A stretch of DNA of 64,000 nt from Dermacentor variabilis (Eukaryota; Arthropoda; Arachnida; Ixodida; Ixodidae). Positions 46,138 to 60,270 of the stretch are shown here, piece after piece. Under the pieces are notes generated by a model. The model had not been told where the DNA came from. It made no database searches and was given only the letters and a program-made list of their open reading frames with translations. The position numbers and the translations under genes were made by a program. The DNA is taken from NCBI RefSeq assembly GCF_050947875.1, contig NW_027460291.1:24651868-24715867 (forward strand). Reading direction: 5' to 3'. Each line of letters begins with the position of its first letter. Position 1 is the first letter of the stretch.

Positions 46138-49100
46138 TTTCACGTCATCTTGGGTAACTAGGTATGTGCCACTGGGAGTCTCCCGATCCACGATGACTAA
46201 AACGATCCCTTAAACTTAACTTAAGTTGGCTGGAATCGATCCCAGGCCACAAGGATTCCTCAACCTCAGAAAACTGGCGCATGAGCAGGCTGCGCCAGAT
46301 ATGCATGTGGAATGTGCCGGTCCTCAATGAAACTCTTTGATGCCAACACTTTAGCGAGCTACGCCATAATTGCATTGGGTATCCGACACTCTGTCGGTGC
46401 TGGTCTTCAATAAAGCAGTTTGAGCCTGCTTAGGTCACTGGGTGTGTGCCAGTAGGTGACTGCCTCCCTTCCATGTACGTCTTTCACGTCATCTTGGGCA
46501 ACTAGGTATGTGCCACTGGGAGTGTGCCGATCCACGATTACTAAAACGATCCCTTAAACTTAACTTATGCCGGCTGGAATCGATCCCACGCCACAGGGAT
46601 TCCTCAACCTCAGAAAACTGGCGCATTAGCAGGCTGTGCCACATATGCATGTGGAATGTGCCGGTCCTCAATGAACCTCTTTGATGCCAACACTTTAGCA
46701 AGCTACGCCATAAATGCATTGGATATCCGATACTATGTCGGTGCTGGTCTTCAATAAAGCACTTTGAGCCTACTTAGGTCACTGGGTGTGTGCCAGTAGG
46801 TGAGTGCCTCTCTTCCATGTACGTCTTTCACGTCATCTTGGGTAACTAGGTATATGCCACTGGGATTGTGCCGATCCACGATACTAAAACGATCCCTTAA
46901 TTAAACTTAACTTATGCCGGCTGGAATCGATCCCACGCCACAGGGATTCCTCAACCTCAGAAAACTGGCGCATTAGCAGGCTGTGCCACATATGCATGTG
47001 GAATGGGCCGGTCCTCAATGAACCTCTTTGATGCCAACACTTTAGCGAGCTACGCCATAAATGCATTGGGTATCCGACACTCTGTCGGTGCTGGTCTTAA
47101 ATAAAGCACTTTGAGCCTACTTAGGTCACTGGGTGTGTGCCAGTAGGTGACTGCCTCTCTTCCATGTACGTCTTTCACGTCATCTTGGGTAACTAGGTAT
47201 GTGCCACTGGGAGTGTGCCGATCCACGATGACTAGAACGATCCCTTAAACTTAACTTATGCCGGCTGGAATCGATCCCACGCCACAAGGATTCCTCAACC
47301 TCAGAAAACTGGCGCATGAGCAGGCTGCGCCACTTATGCATGTGGAATGCGCCGGTCCTCAATGAACCTCTTTGATGTCAACACTTTAGCGAGCAACGCC
47401 ATAAATGCATTGGGTATCCGATACTCTGTCGGTGCTGGTCTTAAATAAAGCACTTTGAGCCTTCTTAGGTCACTGGGTATGTGCCAGTAGGTGAGTGCCT
47501 CTCCTCCATGTACGTCTTTCACGTCATCTTGGGTAACTAGGTATGTGCCACATGGAGTCTGCCGATCCAGGATGACTAAAACGATCCCTTAAACTTAACC
47601 TATGCCGGCTGGAATCGATCCCACGCCACAAGGATTTCTCAACCTCAGAAAACTGGCGCATTAGCAGGCTGCGCCACATATGCATGTGGAATGTGCCGGT
47701 CCTCAATGAACCTCTTTGATGCCAACACTTTAGCGAGCTACGCCATAAATGCATTGGGTATCCGATACTCTGTCGGTGCTGGTCTTCAATAAAGCACTTT
47801 GAGCCTTCTGAGGTCACTGGGTACGTGCCAGTAGGTGACTGCCTCTCTTCCATGTACGTCTTTCACGTAATCTTGGGTAACTAGGTATGTGCCACTGGGA
47901 GTGTGCCGCTCCACGGTGACTAAAACGATCCCTTGAACTTAACTTATGCCGGCTGGAATCGATCCCACGCCACAAGGATTCCTCAACCTCAGAAAACTGG
48001 CGCATTAGCAGGCTGCGCCACATATGCATGTGGAATGTGCCGGTCCTCAATGAACCTCTTTGATGCCAACACTTTAGCGAGCTACGCCATAAATGCATTG
48101 GGTATCCGATACTCTGTCGGTGCTGGTCTTCAATAAAGCACTTTGAGCCTTCTTAGGTCACTGGGTATGTGCCAGTAGGTGAGTGCCTCTCTTCCATGTA
48201 CGTCTTTCACGTCATCTTGGGTAACTAGGTATGTGCCACTGGGAGTCTCCCGATCCACGATGACTAAAACGATCCCTTAAACTTAACTTAAGTTGGCTGG
48301 AATCGATCCCAGGCCACAAGGATTCCTCAACCTCAGAAAACTGGCGCATGAGCAGGCTGCGCCAGATATGCATGTGGAATGTGCCGGTCCTCAATGAACC
48401 TCTTTGATGCCAACACTTTAGCGAGCTACGCCATAATTGCATTGGGTATCCGACACTCTGTCGGTGCTGGTCTTCAATAAAGCAGTTTGAGCCTGCTTAG
48501 GTCACTGGGTGTGTGCCAGTAGGTGACTGCCTCCCTTCCATGTACGTCTTTCACGTCATCTTGGGCAACTAGGTATGTGCCACTGGGAGTGTGCCGATCC
48601 ACGATTACTAAAACGATCCCTTAAACTTGACTTATGCCGCCTGGAATCGATCCCACGCCACAGGGATTCCTCAACCTCAGAAAACTGGCGCATTAGCAGG
48701 CTGTGCCACATATGCATGTGGAATGTGCCGGTCCTCAATGAACCTCTTTGATGCCAACACTTTAGCGAGCTACGCCATAAATGCATTGGATATCCGATAC
48801 TATGTCGGTGCTGGTCTTCAATAAAGCACTTTGAGCCTACTTAGGTCACTGGGTGTGTGCCAGTAGGTGAGTGCCTCTCTTCCATGTACGTCTTTCACGT
48901 CATCTTGGGTAACTAGGTATATGCCACTGGGATTGTGCCGATCCACGATACTAAAACGATCCCTTAATTAAACTTAACTTATGCCGGCTGGAATCGATCC
49001 CACGCCACCGGGATTCCTCAACCTCAGAAAACTGGCGCATTAGCAGGCTGTGCCACATATGCATGTGGAATGGGCCGGTCCTCAATGAACCTCTTTGATG

Positions 49101-51307
49101 CCAACACTTTAGCGAGCTACGCCATAAATGCATTGGGTATCCGACACTCTGTCGGTGCTGGTCTTAAATAAAGCACTTTGAGCCTACTTAGGTCACTGGG
49201 TGTGTGCCAGTAGGTGACTGCCTCTCTTCCATGTACGTCTTTCACGTCATCTTGGGTAACTAGGTATGTGCCACTGGGAGTGTGCCGATCCACGATGACT
49301 AGAACGATCCCTTAAACTTAACTTATGCCGGCTGGAATCGATCCCACGCCACAAGGATTCCTCAACCTCAGAAAACTGGCGCATGAGCAGGCTGCGCCAC
49401 TTATGCATGTGGAATGCGCCGGTCCTCAATGAACCTCTTTGATGTCAACACTTTAGCGAGCAACGCCATAAATGCATTGGGTATCCGATACTCTGTCGGT
49501 GCTGGTCTTAAATAAAGCACTTTGAGCCTTCTTAGGTCACTGGGTATGTGCCAGTAGGTGAGTGCCTCTCCTCCATGTACGTCTTTCACGTCATCTTGGG
49601 TAACTAGGTATGTGCCACATGGAGTCTGCCGATCCAGGATGACTAAAACTATCCCTTAAACTTAACCTATGCCGGCTGGAATCGATCCCACGCCACAAGG
49701 ATTTCTCAACCTCAGAAAACTGGCGCATTAGCAGGCTGCGCCACATATGCATGTGGAATGTGCCGGTCCTCAATGAACCTCTTTGATGCCAACACTTTAG
49801 CGAGCTACGCCATAAATGCATTGGGTATCCGATACTCTGTCGGTGCTGGTCTTCAATAAAGCACTTTGAGCCTTCTGAGGTCACTGGGTACGTGCCAGTA
49901 GGTGACTGCCTCTCTTCCATGTACGTCTTTCACGTCATCTTGGGTAACTAGGTATGTGCCACTGGGAGTGTGCCGATCCAGAATTACTAAAACGATCCCT
50001 TAAACTTAACTTATGCCGGCTGGAATCGATCCCACGCCACAGGGATTCCTCAACCTCAGAAAACTGGCGCATTAGCAGGCTGCGCCACATATGCATGTGG
50101 AATGTGCCGGTCCTCAATGAACCTCTTTGATGCCAACACTTTAGCGAGCTACGCCATAAACGCATTGGGTATCCGACACTCTGTCGGTGCTGGTCTTCAA
50201 TAAAGCACTTTGAGCCTACTTAGGTCACTGGGTGTGTGCCAGTAGGTGACTGCCTCTCTTCCATGTACGTCTTTCACGTCATCTTGGGTAACTAGGTATG
50301 TGCCACTGGGAGTGTGCCGATCCACGATGACTAAAACGATCCCTTAATTAAACTTAACTTATGCCGGCTTGAATCGATCCCACGCCACAAGGATTCTTCA
50401 ACCTCAGAAAACTGGCGCATTAGAAGGCTGCGCCACATATGCTTGTGGCGTGTGCCGGTCCTCAATGAACCTCTTTGATGCGAACATATTAGCGAGCTAC
50501 GCCATAAATGCATTGGGTATCCGATACTCTGTCGGTGCTGGTCTTCAATAAAGCGCTTTCAGCCTTCTTAGGTCACTGGGTATGTGCCAGTAGGTGACTG
50601 CCTCTCTTCCATGTACGTCTTTCACATCATCTTGGGTAACTAGGTATGTGCCACTGGGAGTGTGCCTATCCAAGATTACTAAAACGATCCCTTAAACTTA
50701 ACTTATGCTGGCTGGAATCGATCCCACGCCACAACGATTCCTCAACCTCAGAAAACTGGCGCATGAGCAGGCTGCGCCACATATGCATGTGGAATGTGCC
50801 GGTCCTCAATGAACCTCTTTGATGCCAACACTTTAGCGAGCTACGCCATAAATGCATTGGGTATCCGACACTCTGTCGGTGCTGGTCTTAAATAAAGCAC
50901 TTTGAGCCTACTTAGGTCACTGGGTGTGTGCCAGTAGGTGACTGCCTCTCTTCCATGTACGTCTTTCACATCATCTTGGGTAACTAGGTATGTGCCACTG
51001 GGAGTGTGCCTATCCAAGATTCCTAAAACGATCCCTTAAACTTAACTTATGCTGGCTGGAATCGATCCCACGCCACAAGGATTCCTCAACCTCAGAAAAC
51101 TGGCGCATTAGCAGGCTGCGCCACATATGCATGTGGAATGTGCCGGTCCTCAATGAACCTCTTTGATGCCAACACTTTAGCGAGCTACGCCATAAATGCA
51201 TTGGGTATCCGATACTCTGTCGGTGCTGGTCTTCAATAAAGCACTTTGAGCCTTCTTAGGTCACTGGGTATGTGCCAGTAGGTGAGTGCCTCTCTTCCAT
51301 GTACGTC
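46138..51307. repeat. Right-regime higher-order unit 4 (15 monomers)
   Basis: Order and starts: A 46138, B 46482, C 46826 (347), X 47173, D 47517, G1 47861, A 48205, B' 48549, C 48893 (347), X 49240, D 49584, H 49928, I 50272 (348), J 50620, M 50964. It contains the D-G pair intact. J is followed directly by M, so the K to L segment of unit 3 is absent. Unit 5 begins with the same fourteen monomers, offset 5,170 bp. Confidence 0.9.
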
Positions 51308-54300
51308 TTTCACGTCATCTTGGGTAACTAGGTATGTGCCACTGGGAGTCTCCCGATCCACGATGACTAAAACGATCCCTTAAACTTAACTTAAGTTGGC
51401 TGGAATCGATCCCAGGCCACAAGGATTCCTCAACCTCAGAAAACTGGCGCATGAGCAGGCTGCGCCAGATATGCATGTGGAATGTGCCGGTCCTCAATGA
51501 ACCTCTTTGATGCCAACACTTTAGCGAGCTACGCCATAATTGCATTGGGTATCCGACACTCTGTCGGTGCTGGTCTTGAATAAAGCAGTTTGAGCCTGCT
51601 TAGGTCACTGGGTGTGTGCCAGTAGGTGACTGCCTCCCTTCCATGTACGTCTTTCACGTCATCTTGGGCAACTAGGTATGTGCCACTGGGAGTGTGCCGA
51701 TCCACGATTACTAAAACGATCCCTTAAACTTAACTTATGCCGGCTGGAATCGATCCCACGCCACAGGGATTCCTCAACCTCAGAAAACTGGCGCATTAGC
51801 AGGCTGTGCCACATATGCATGTGGAATGTGCCGGTCCTCAATGAACCTCTTTGATGCCAACACTTTAGCAAGCTACGCCATAAATGCATTGGATATCCGA
51901 TACTATGTCGGTGCTGGTCTTCAATAAAGCACTTTGAGCCTACTTAGGTCACTGGGTGTGTGCCAGTAGGTGAGTGCCTCTCTTCCATGTACGTCTTTCA
52001 CGTCATCTTGGGTAACTAGGTATATGCCACTGGGATTGTGCCGATCCACGATACTAAAACGATCCCTTAATTAAACTTAACTTATGCCGGCTGGAATCGT
52101 TCCCACGCCACAGGGATTCCTCAACCTCAGAAAACTGGCGCATTAGCAGGCTGTGCCACATATGCATGTGGAATGGGCCGGTCCTCAATGAACCTCTTTG
52201 ATGCCAACACTTTAGCGAGCTACGCCATAAATGCATTGGGTATCCGACACTCTGTCGGTGCTGGTCTTAAATAAAGCACTTTGAGCCTACTTAGGTCACT
52301 GGGTGTGTGCCAGTAGGTGACTGCCTCTCTTCCATGTACGTCTTTCACGTCATCTTGGGTAACTAGGTATGTGCCACTGGGAGTGTGCCGATCCACGATG
52401 ACTAGAACGATCCCTTAAACTTAACTTATGCCGGCTGGAATCGATCCCACGCCACAAGGATTCCTCAACCTCAGAAAACTGGCGCATGAGCAGGCTGCGC
52501 CACTTATGCATGTGGAATGTGCCGGTCCTCAATGAACCTCTTTGATGTCAACACTTTAGCGAGCAACGCCATAAATGCATTGGGTATCCGATACTCTGTC
52601 GGTGCTGGTCTTCAATAAAGCACTTTGAGCCTTCTTAGGTCACTGGGTATGTGCCAGTAGGTGAGTGCCTCTCCTCCATGTACGTCTTTCACGTCATCTT
52701 GGGTAACTAGGTATGTGCCACATGGAGTCTGCCGATCCAGGATGACTAAAACGATCCCTTAAACTTAACCTATGCCGGCTGGAATCGATCCCACGCCACA
52801 AGGATTTCTCAACCTCAGAAAACTGGCGCATTAGCAGGCTGCGCCACATATGCATGTGGAATGTGCCGGTCCTCAATGAACCTCTTTGATGCCAACACTT
52901 TAGCGAGCTACGCCATAAATGCATTGGGTATCCGATACTCTGTCGGTGCTGGTCTTCAATAAAGCACTTTGAGCCTTCTGAGGTCACTGGGTACGTGCCA
53001 GTAGGTGACTGCCTCTCTTCCATGTACGTCTTTCACGTAATCTTGGGTAACTAGGTATGTGCCACTGGGAGTGTGCCGCTCCACGGTGACTAAAACGATC
53101 CCTTGAACTTAACTTATGCCGGCTGGAATCGATCCCACGCCACAAGGATTCCTCAACCTCAGAAAACTGGCGCATTAGCAGGCTGCGCCACATATGCATG
53201 TGGAATGTGCCGGTCCTCAATGAACCTCTTTGATGCCAACACTTTAGCGAGCTACGCCATAAATGCATTGGGTATCCGATACTCTGTCGGTGCTGGTCTT
53301 CAATAAAGCACTTTGAGCCTTCTTAGGTCACTGGGTATGTGCCAGTAGGTGAGTGCCTCTCTTCCATGTACGTCTTTCACGTCATCTTGGGTAACTAGGT
53401 ATGTGCCACTGGGAGTCTCCCGATCCACGATGACTAAAACGATCCCTTAAACTTAACTTAAGTTGGCTGGAATCGATCCCAGGCCACAAGGATTCCTCAA
53501 CCTCAGAAAACTGGCGCATGAGCAGGCTGCGCCAGATATGCATGTGGAATGTGCCGGTCCTCAATGAACCTCTTTGATGCCAACACTTTAGCGAGCTACG
53601 CCATAATTGCATTGGGTATCCGACACTCTGTCGGTGCTGGTCTTCAATAAAGCAGTTTGAGCCTGCTTAGGTCACTGGGTGTGTGCCAGTAGGTGACTGC
53701 CTCCCTTCCATGTACGTCTTTCACATCATCTTGGGCAACTAGGTATGTGCCACTGGGAGTGTGCCGATCCACGATTACTAAAACGATCCCTTAAACTTGA
53801 CTTATGCCGCCTGGAATCGATCCCACGCCACAGGGATTCCTCAACCTCAGAAAACTGGCGCATTAGCAGGCTGTGCCACATATGCATGTGGAATGTGCCG
53901 GTCCTCAATGAACCTCTTTGATGCCAACACTTTAGCGAGCTACGGCATAAATGCATTGGATATCCGATACTATGTCGGTGCTGGTCTTCAATAAAGCACT
54001 TTGAGCCTACTTAGGTCACTGGGTGTGTGCCAGTAGGTGAGTGCCTCTCTTCCATGTACGTCTTTCACGTCATCTTGGGTAACTAGGTATATGCCACTGG
54101 GATTGTGCCGATCCACGATACTAAAACGATCCCTTAATTAAACTTAACTTATGCCGGCTGGAATCGATCCCACGCCACCGGGATTCCTCAACCTCAGAAA
54201 ACTGGCGCATTAGCAGGCTGTGCCACATATGCATGTGGAATGGGCCGGTCCTCAATGAACCTCTTTGATGCCAACACTTTAGCGAGCTACGCCATAAATG

Positions 54301-57300
54301 CATTGGGTATCCGACACTCTGTCGGTGCTGGTCTTATATAAAGCACTTTGAGCCTACTTAGGTCACTGGGTGTGTGCCAGTAGGTGACTGCCTCTCTTCC
54401 ATGTACGTCTTTCACGTCATCTTGGGTAACTAGGTATGTGCCACTGGGAGTGTGCCGATCCACGATGACTAGAACGATCCCTTAAACTTAACTTATGCCG
54501 GCTGGAATCGATCCCACGCCACAAGGATTCCTCAACCTCAGAAAACTGGCGCATGAGCAGGCTGCGCCACTTATGCATGTGGAATGCGCCGGTCCTCAAT
54601 GAACCTCTTTGATGTCAACACTTTAGCGAGCAACGCCATAAATGCATTGGGTATCCGATACTCTGTCGGTGCTGGTCTTAAATAAAGCACTTTGAGCCTT
54701 CTTAGGTCACTGGGTATGTGCCAGTAGGTGAGTGCCTCTCCTCCATGTACGTCTTTCACGTCATCTTGGGTAACTAGGTATGTGCCACATGGAGTCTGCC
54801 GATCCAGGATGACTAAAACTATCCCTTAAACTTAACCTATGCCGGCTGGAATCGATCCCACGCCACAAGGATTTCTCAACCTCAGAAAACTGGCGCATTA
54901 GCAGGCTGCGCCACATATGCATGTGGAATGTGCCGGTCCTCAATGAACCTCTTTGATGCCAACACTTTAGCGAGCTACGCCATAAATGCATTGGGTATCC
55001 GATACTCTGTCGGTGCTGGTCTTCAATAAAGCACTTTGAGCCTTCTGAGGTCACTGGGTACGTGCCAGTAGGTGACTGCCTCTCTTCCATGTACGTCTTT
55101 CACGTCATCTTGGGTAACTAGGTATGTGCCACTGGGAGTGTGCCGATCCAGAATTACTAAAACGATCCCTTAAACTTAACTTATGCCGGCTGGAATCGAT
55201 CCCACGCCACAGGGATTCCTCAACCTCAGAAAACTGGCGCATTAGCAGGCTGCGCCACATATGCATGTGGAATGTGCCGGTCCTCAATGAACCTCTTTGA
55301 TGCCAACACTTTAGCGAGCTACGCCATAAACGCATTGGGTATCCGACACTCTGTCGGTGCTGGTCTTCAATAAAGCACTTTGAGCCTACTTAGGTCACTG
55401 GGTGTGTGCCAGTAGGTGACTGCCTCTCTTCCATGTACGTCTTTCACGTCATCTTGGGTAACTAGGTATGTGCCACTGGGAGTCTCCCGATCCACGCTGA
55501 CTAAAACGATCCCTTAATTAAACTTAACTTATGCCGGCTTGAATCGATCCCACGCCACAAGGATTCTTCAACCTCAGAAAACTGGCGCATTAGAAGGCTG
55601 CGCCACATATGCTTGTGGCGTGTGCCGGTCCTCAATGAACCTCTTTGATGCGAACATATTAGCGAGCTACGCCATAAATGCATTGGGTATCCGATACTCT
55701 GTCGGTGCTGGTCTTCAATAAAGCGCTTTCAGCCTTCTTAGGTCACTGGGTATGTGCCAGTAGGTGACTGCCTCTCTTCCATGTACGTCTTTCACATCAT
55801 CTTGGGTAACTAGGTATGTGCCACTGGGAGTGTGCCTATCCAAGATTACTAAAACGATCCCTTAAACTTAACTTATGCTGGCTGGAATCGATCCCACGCC
55901 ACAACGATTCCTCAACCTCAGAAAACTGGCGCATGAGCAGGCTGCGCCACATATGCATGTGGAATGTGCCGGTCCTCAATGAACCTCTTTGATGCCAACA
56001 CTTTAGCGAGCTACGCCATAAATGCATTGGGTATCCGACACTCTGTCGGTGCTGGTCTTAAATAAAGCACTTTGAGCCTACTTAGGTCACTGGGTGTGTG
56101 CCAGTAGGTGACTGCCTCTCTTCCATGTACGTCTTTCACGTCATCTTGGGTAACTAGGTATGTGCCACTGGGAGTGTGCCGATCCACGATGACTAGAACG
56201 ATCCCTTAAACTTAACTTATGCCGGCTGGAATCGATCCCACGCCACAAGGATTCCTCAACCTCAGAAAACTGGCGCATGAGCAGGCTGCGCCACTTATGC
56301 ATGTGGAATGCGCTGGTCCTCAATGAACCTCTTTGATGCCAACACTTTAGCGAGCAACGCCATAAACGCATTGGGTATCCGATACTCTGTCGGTGCTGGT
56401 CTTCAATAAAGCACTTTGAGCCTTCTTAGGTCACTGGGTATGTGCCAGTAGGTGAGTGCCTCTCCTCCATGTACGTCTTTCACGTCATCTTGGGTAACTA
56501 GGTATGTGCCACATGGAGTCTGCCGATCCAGGATGACTAAAACGATCCCTTAAACTTAACCTATTCCGGCTGGAATCTATCCCACGCCACAAGGATTTCT
56601 CAACCTCAGAAAACTGGCGCGTTAGCAGGCTGCGCCACATATGCATGTGGAATGTGCCGGTCCTCAATGAACCTCTTTGATGCCAACACTTTAGCGAGCT
56701 ACGCCATAAATGCATTGGGTATCCGATACTCTGTCGGTGCTGGTCTTCAATAAAGCACTTTGAGCTTTCTTATGTCACTGGGTACGTGCCAGTAGGTGAC
56801 TGCCTCTCTTCCATGTAGGTTTTTCACGTCATCTTGGGTAACTAGGTATGTGCCACTGGGAGTGTGCCGTTCCACGATTACTAAAACGATCCCTTAATTA
56901 AACTTAACTTATGCCGGCTGGAATCGATCCCACGCCACAAGGATTCCTCAACCACAGAAAACTGGCGCATTAGTAGGCTGCGCCACATATGCTTGTGGAG
57001 TGTGCCGGTCCTCAATGAACCTCTTTGATGCGAACACTTTAGCGAGCTACGCCATAAATGCATTGGGTATCCGATACTCTGTCGGTGCTGGTCTTCAATA
57101 AAGCACTTTGAGCATTCTTAGATCACTGCGTATGTGACAGTAGGTGAGTGCCTCTCTTCCATGTATGTCTTTCACGTCATCTTGGGTAACTAGGTATGTG
57201 CCACTGGGAGTCTCCCGATCCACGATGACTAAAACGATCCCTTAAACTTAACGTAAGTTGGCTGGAATCGATCCCAGGCCACAAGGATTCCTCAACCTCA

Positions 57301-60270
57301 GTAAACTGGCGCATGAGCAGGCTGCGGCATATATGCATGTGGAATGTGCCGGTCCTCAATGAACCTCTTTGATGCCAACACTTTAGCGAGCTACGCCATA
57401 AATGCATTGGGTATCCGACACTCTGTCGGTGCTGGTCTTCAATAAAGCACTTTGAGCCTACTTAGGTCACTGGGTATGTGCCAGTAGGTGAGTGCCTCTC
57501 TTCCATGTATGTCTTTCACGTCATCTTGGGTAACTAGGTATGTGCCACTGGGAGTCTCCCGATCCACGATGACTAAAACGATCCCTTAAACTTAACTTAT
57601 GTTGGCTGGAATCGATCCTAGGCCACAATGATTCCTCAACCTCAGAAAACTGGCGCATGAGCAGGCTGTGCCACATATGCATGTGGAATGTGCCGGTCCT
57701 CAATGAACCTCTTTGATGCCAACACTTTAGCGAGCTACGCCATAAATGCATTGGGTATCCGACACTCTGTCGGTGCTGGTCTTCAATAAAGCACTTTGAG
57801 CCTACTTAGGTCACTGGGTGTGTGCCAGTAGGTGACTGCCTCTCTTCCACGTACGTCTTTCACGTCATCTTGGGTAACTAGGTATGTGCCACTGGGAGTG
57901 TGCCGATCCACGATGACTAAAACGATCCCTTAATTAAACTTAACTTATGCCGGCTGGAATCGATCCCACGCCACAAGGATTCTTCAACCTCAGAAAACTG
58001 GCGCATTAGAAGGCTGCGCCACATATGCTTGTGGAGTGTGCCGGTCCTCAATGAACCTCTTTGATGCGAACATATTAGCGAGCTACGCCATAAATGCATT
58101 GGGTATCCGATACTCTGTCGGTGCTGGTCTTCAATAAAGCACTTTCAGCCTTCTTAGGTCACTGGGTATGTGCCAGTAGGTGACTGCCTCTCTTCCATGT
58201 ACGTCTTTCACATCATCTTGGGTAACTAGGTATGTGCCACTGGGAGTGTGCCTATCCAAGATTACTAAAACGATCCCTTAAACTTAACTTATGCTGGCTG
58301 GAATCGATCCCACGCCACAACGATTCCTCAACCTCAGAAAACTGGCGCATTAGCAGGCTGTGCCACATATGCATGTGGAATGGGCCGGTCCTCAATGAAC
58401 CTCTTTGATGCCAACACTTTAGCGAGCTACGCCATAAATGCATTGGGTATCCGATACTCTGTCGGTGCTGGTCTTCAATAAAGCACTTTGAGCCTTCTTA
58501 GGTCACTGGGTGTGTGCCAGTAGGTGAGTGCCTCTCTTCCATGTACGTCTTTCACGCCATCTTGGGTAACTAGGTATGTGCCACTGGGAGTCTGCCGATC
58601 CACGATGACTAAAAACGATACCTTAAACTTAACTTGCGTTGGCTGGAATCGATCCCAAGCCACAAGGATTCCTCAACCTCAGAAAACTGGCGCATTAGTA
58701 GGCTGCGCCGCATATGCTTGTGGAGTGTGCCGGTCCTCAATGAACCTCTTTGATGCGAACACTTTAGCGAGTTTCGCCATAAATGCATTGGGTATCCGAT
58801 ACTCTGTCGGTGCTGGTCTTCAATAAAGCACTTTGAGCCTTCTTAGGTCACTGGGTATGTGCCAGTAGGTGAGTGCCTCTCTTCCATGTATGTCTTTCAC
58901 GTCATCTTGGGTAACTAGGTATGTGCCATTGGGAGTCTCCCGATCCACGATGACTAAAACGATCCCTTAAACTTAACTTATGTTGGCTGGAATCGATTCT
59001 AGGCCACAAGGATTCCTCAACCTCAGAAAACTGGCGCATGAGCAGGCTGTGCCACATATGCATGTGGAATGTGCCGGTCCTCAATGAACCTCTTTGATGC
59101 CAACACTTTAGCGAGCTACGCCATAAATGCATTGGGTATCCGACACTCTGTCGGTGCTGGTCTTCAATAAAGCACTTTGAGCCTACTTGGGTCACTGGGT
59201 GTGTGCCAGTAGGTGACTGCCTCTCTTCCATGTACGTCTTTCACATCATCTTGGGTAACTAGGTATGTGCCACTGGGAGTGTGCCTATCCAAGATTCCTA
59301 AAACGATCCCTTAAACTTAACTTATGCTGGCTGGAATCGATCCCACGCCACAAGGATTCCTCAACCTCAGAAAACTGGCGCATTAGCAGGCTGCGCCACA
59401 TATGCATGTGGAATGTGCCGGTCCTCAATGAACCTCTTTGATGCCAACATTTTAGCAAGCTACGCCGTAAATGCATTGGGTATGTGATACTCTGTCGGTG
59501 CTGCTCTTCAATAAAGCACTTTGAGCCTACTTAGGTCACTGGGTGTGTGCCAGTAGGTGACTGCCTCTCTTCCATGTACGTCTTTCACATCATCTTGGGT
59601 AACTAGGTATGTGCCACTGGGAGTGCGCCTATCCAAGATTCCTAAAACGATCCCTTAAACTTAACTTATGCCGGCTGGAATCGATCCCACGCCACAGGGA
59701 TTCCTCAACCTCAGAAAACTGGCGCATTAGCAGGCTGTGCCACATATGCATGCGGAATGGGCCGGTCCTCAATGAACCTCTTTGATGCCAACACTTTAGC
59801 GAGCTACGCCATAAATGCATTGGGTATCCGACACTCTGTCGGTGCTGGTCTTAAATAAAGCACTTTGAGCCTACTTAGGTCACTGGGTGTGTGCCAGTAG
59901 GTGACTGCCTCTCTTCCATGTACGTCTTTCACGTCATCTTGGGTAACTAGGTATGTGCCACTGGGAGTGTGCCTATCCAAGATTCCTAAAACGATCCCTT
60001 AAACTTAACTTATGCTGGCTGGAATCGATCCCACGCCACAAGGATTCCTCAACCTCAGAAAACTGGCGCATTAGCAGGCTGCGCCACATATGCATGTGGA
60101 AAGTGCCGGTCCTCAATGAACCTCTTTGATGCCAACACTTTAGCGAGCTACGCCATAAATGCATTGGGTATCCGATACTCTGTCGGTGCTGGTCTTCAAT
60201 AAAGCACTTTGAGCCTTCTTAGGTCACTGGGTATGTGCCAGTAGGTGAGTGCCTCTCTTCCATGTACGTC
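51308..60270. repeat. Right-regime higher-order unit 5 (26 monomers)
   Basis: Order and starts: A 51308, B 51652, C 51996 (347), X 52343, D 52687, G1 53031, A 53375, B' 53719, C 54063 (347), X 54410, D 54754, H 55098, I 55442 (348), J 55790, K 56134, N 56478, P 56822 (348), Q 57170, R 57514, I 57858 (348), J 58206, S 58550 (345), R' 58895, L 59239, M-like mosaic 59583, M 59927. It is the longest unit and contains almost every right-half type; the R-I-J-S run also matches 2064-3444 and 10329-11709 of the left half. Confidence 0.88.
59583..59926. repeat. Mosaic monomer M-left / C-type right
   Basis: AAGATTCCTAAAAC on the left is the M form; from ATGCCGGCTGG onward the monomer carries CCACAGGG, CTGTGCC, GGAATGGGCC and GGTCTTAAATAAA, the right part of a right-half C monomer. 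The switch is therefore between about 59645 and 59670. The true M monomer follows at 59927. Confidence 0.75.
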
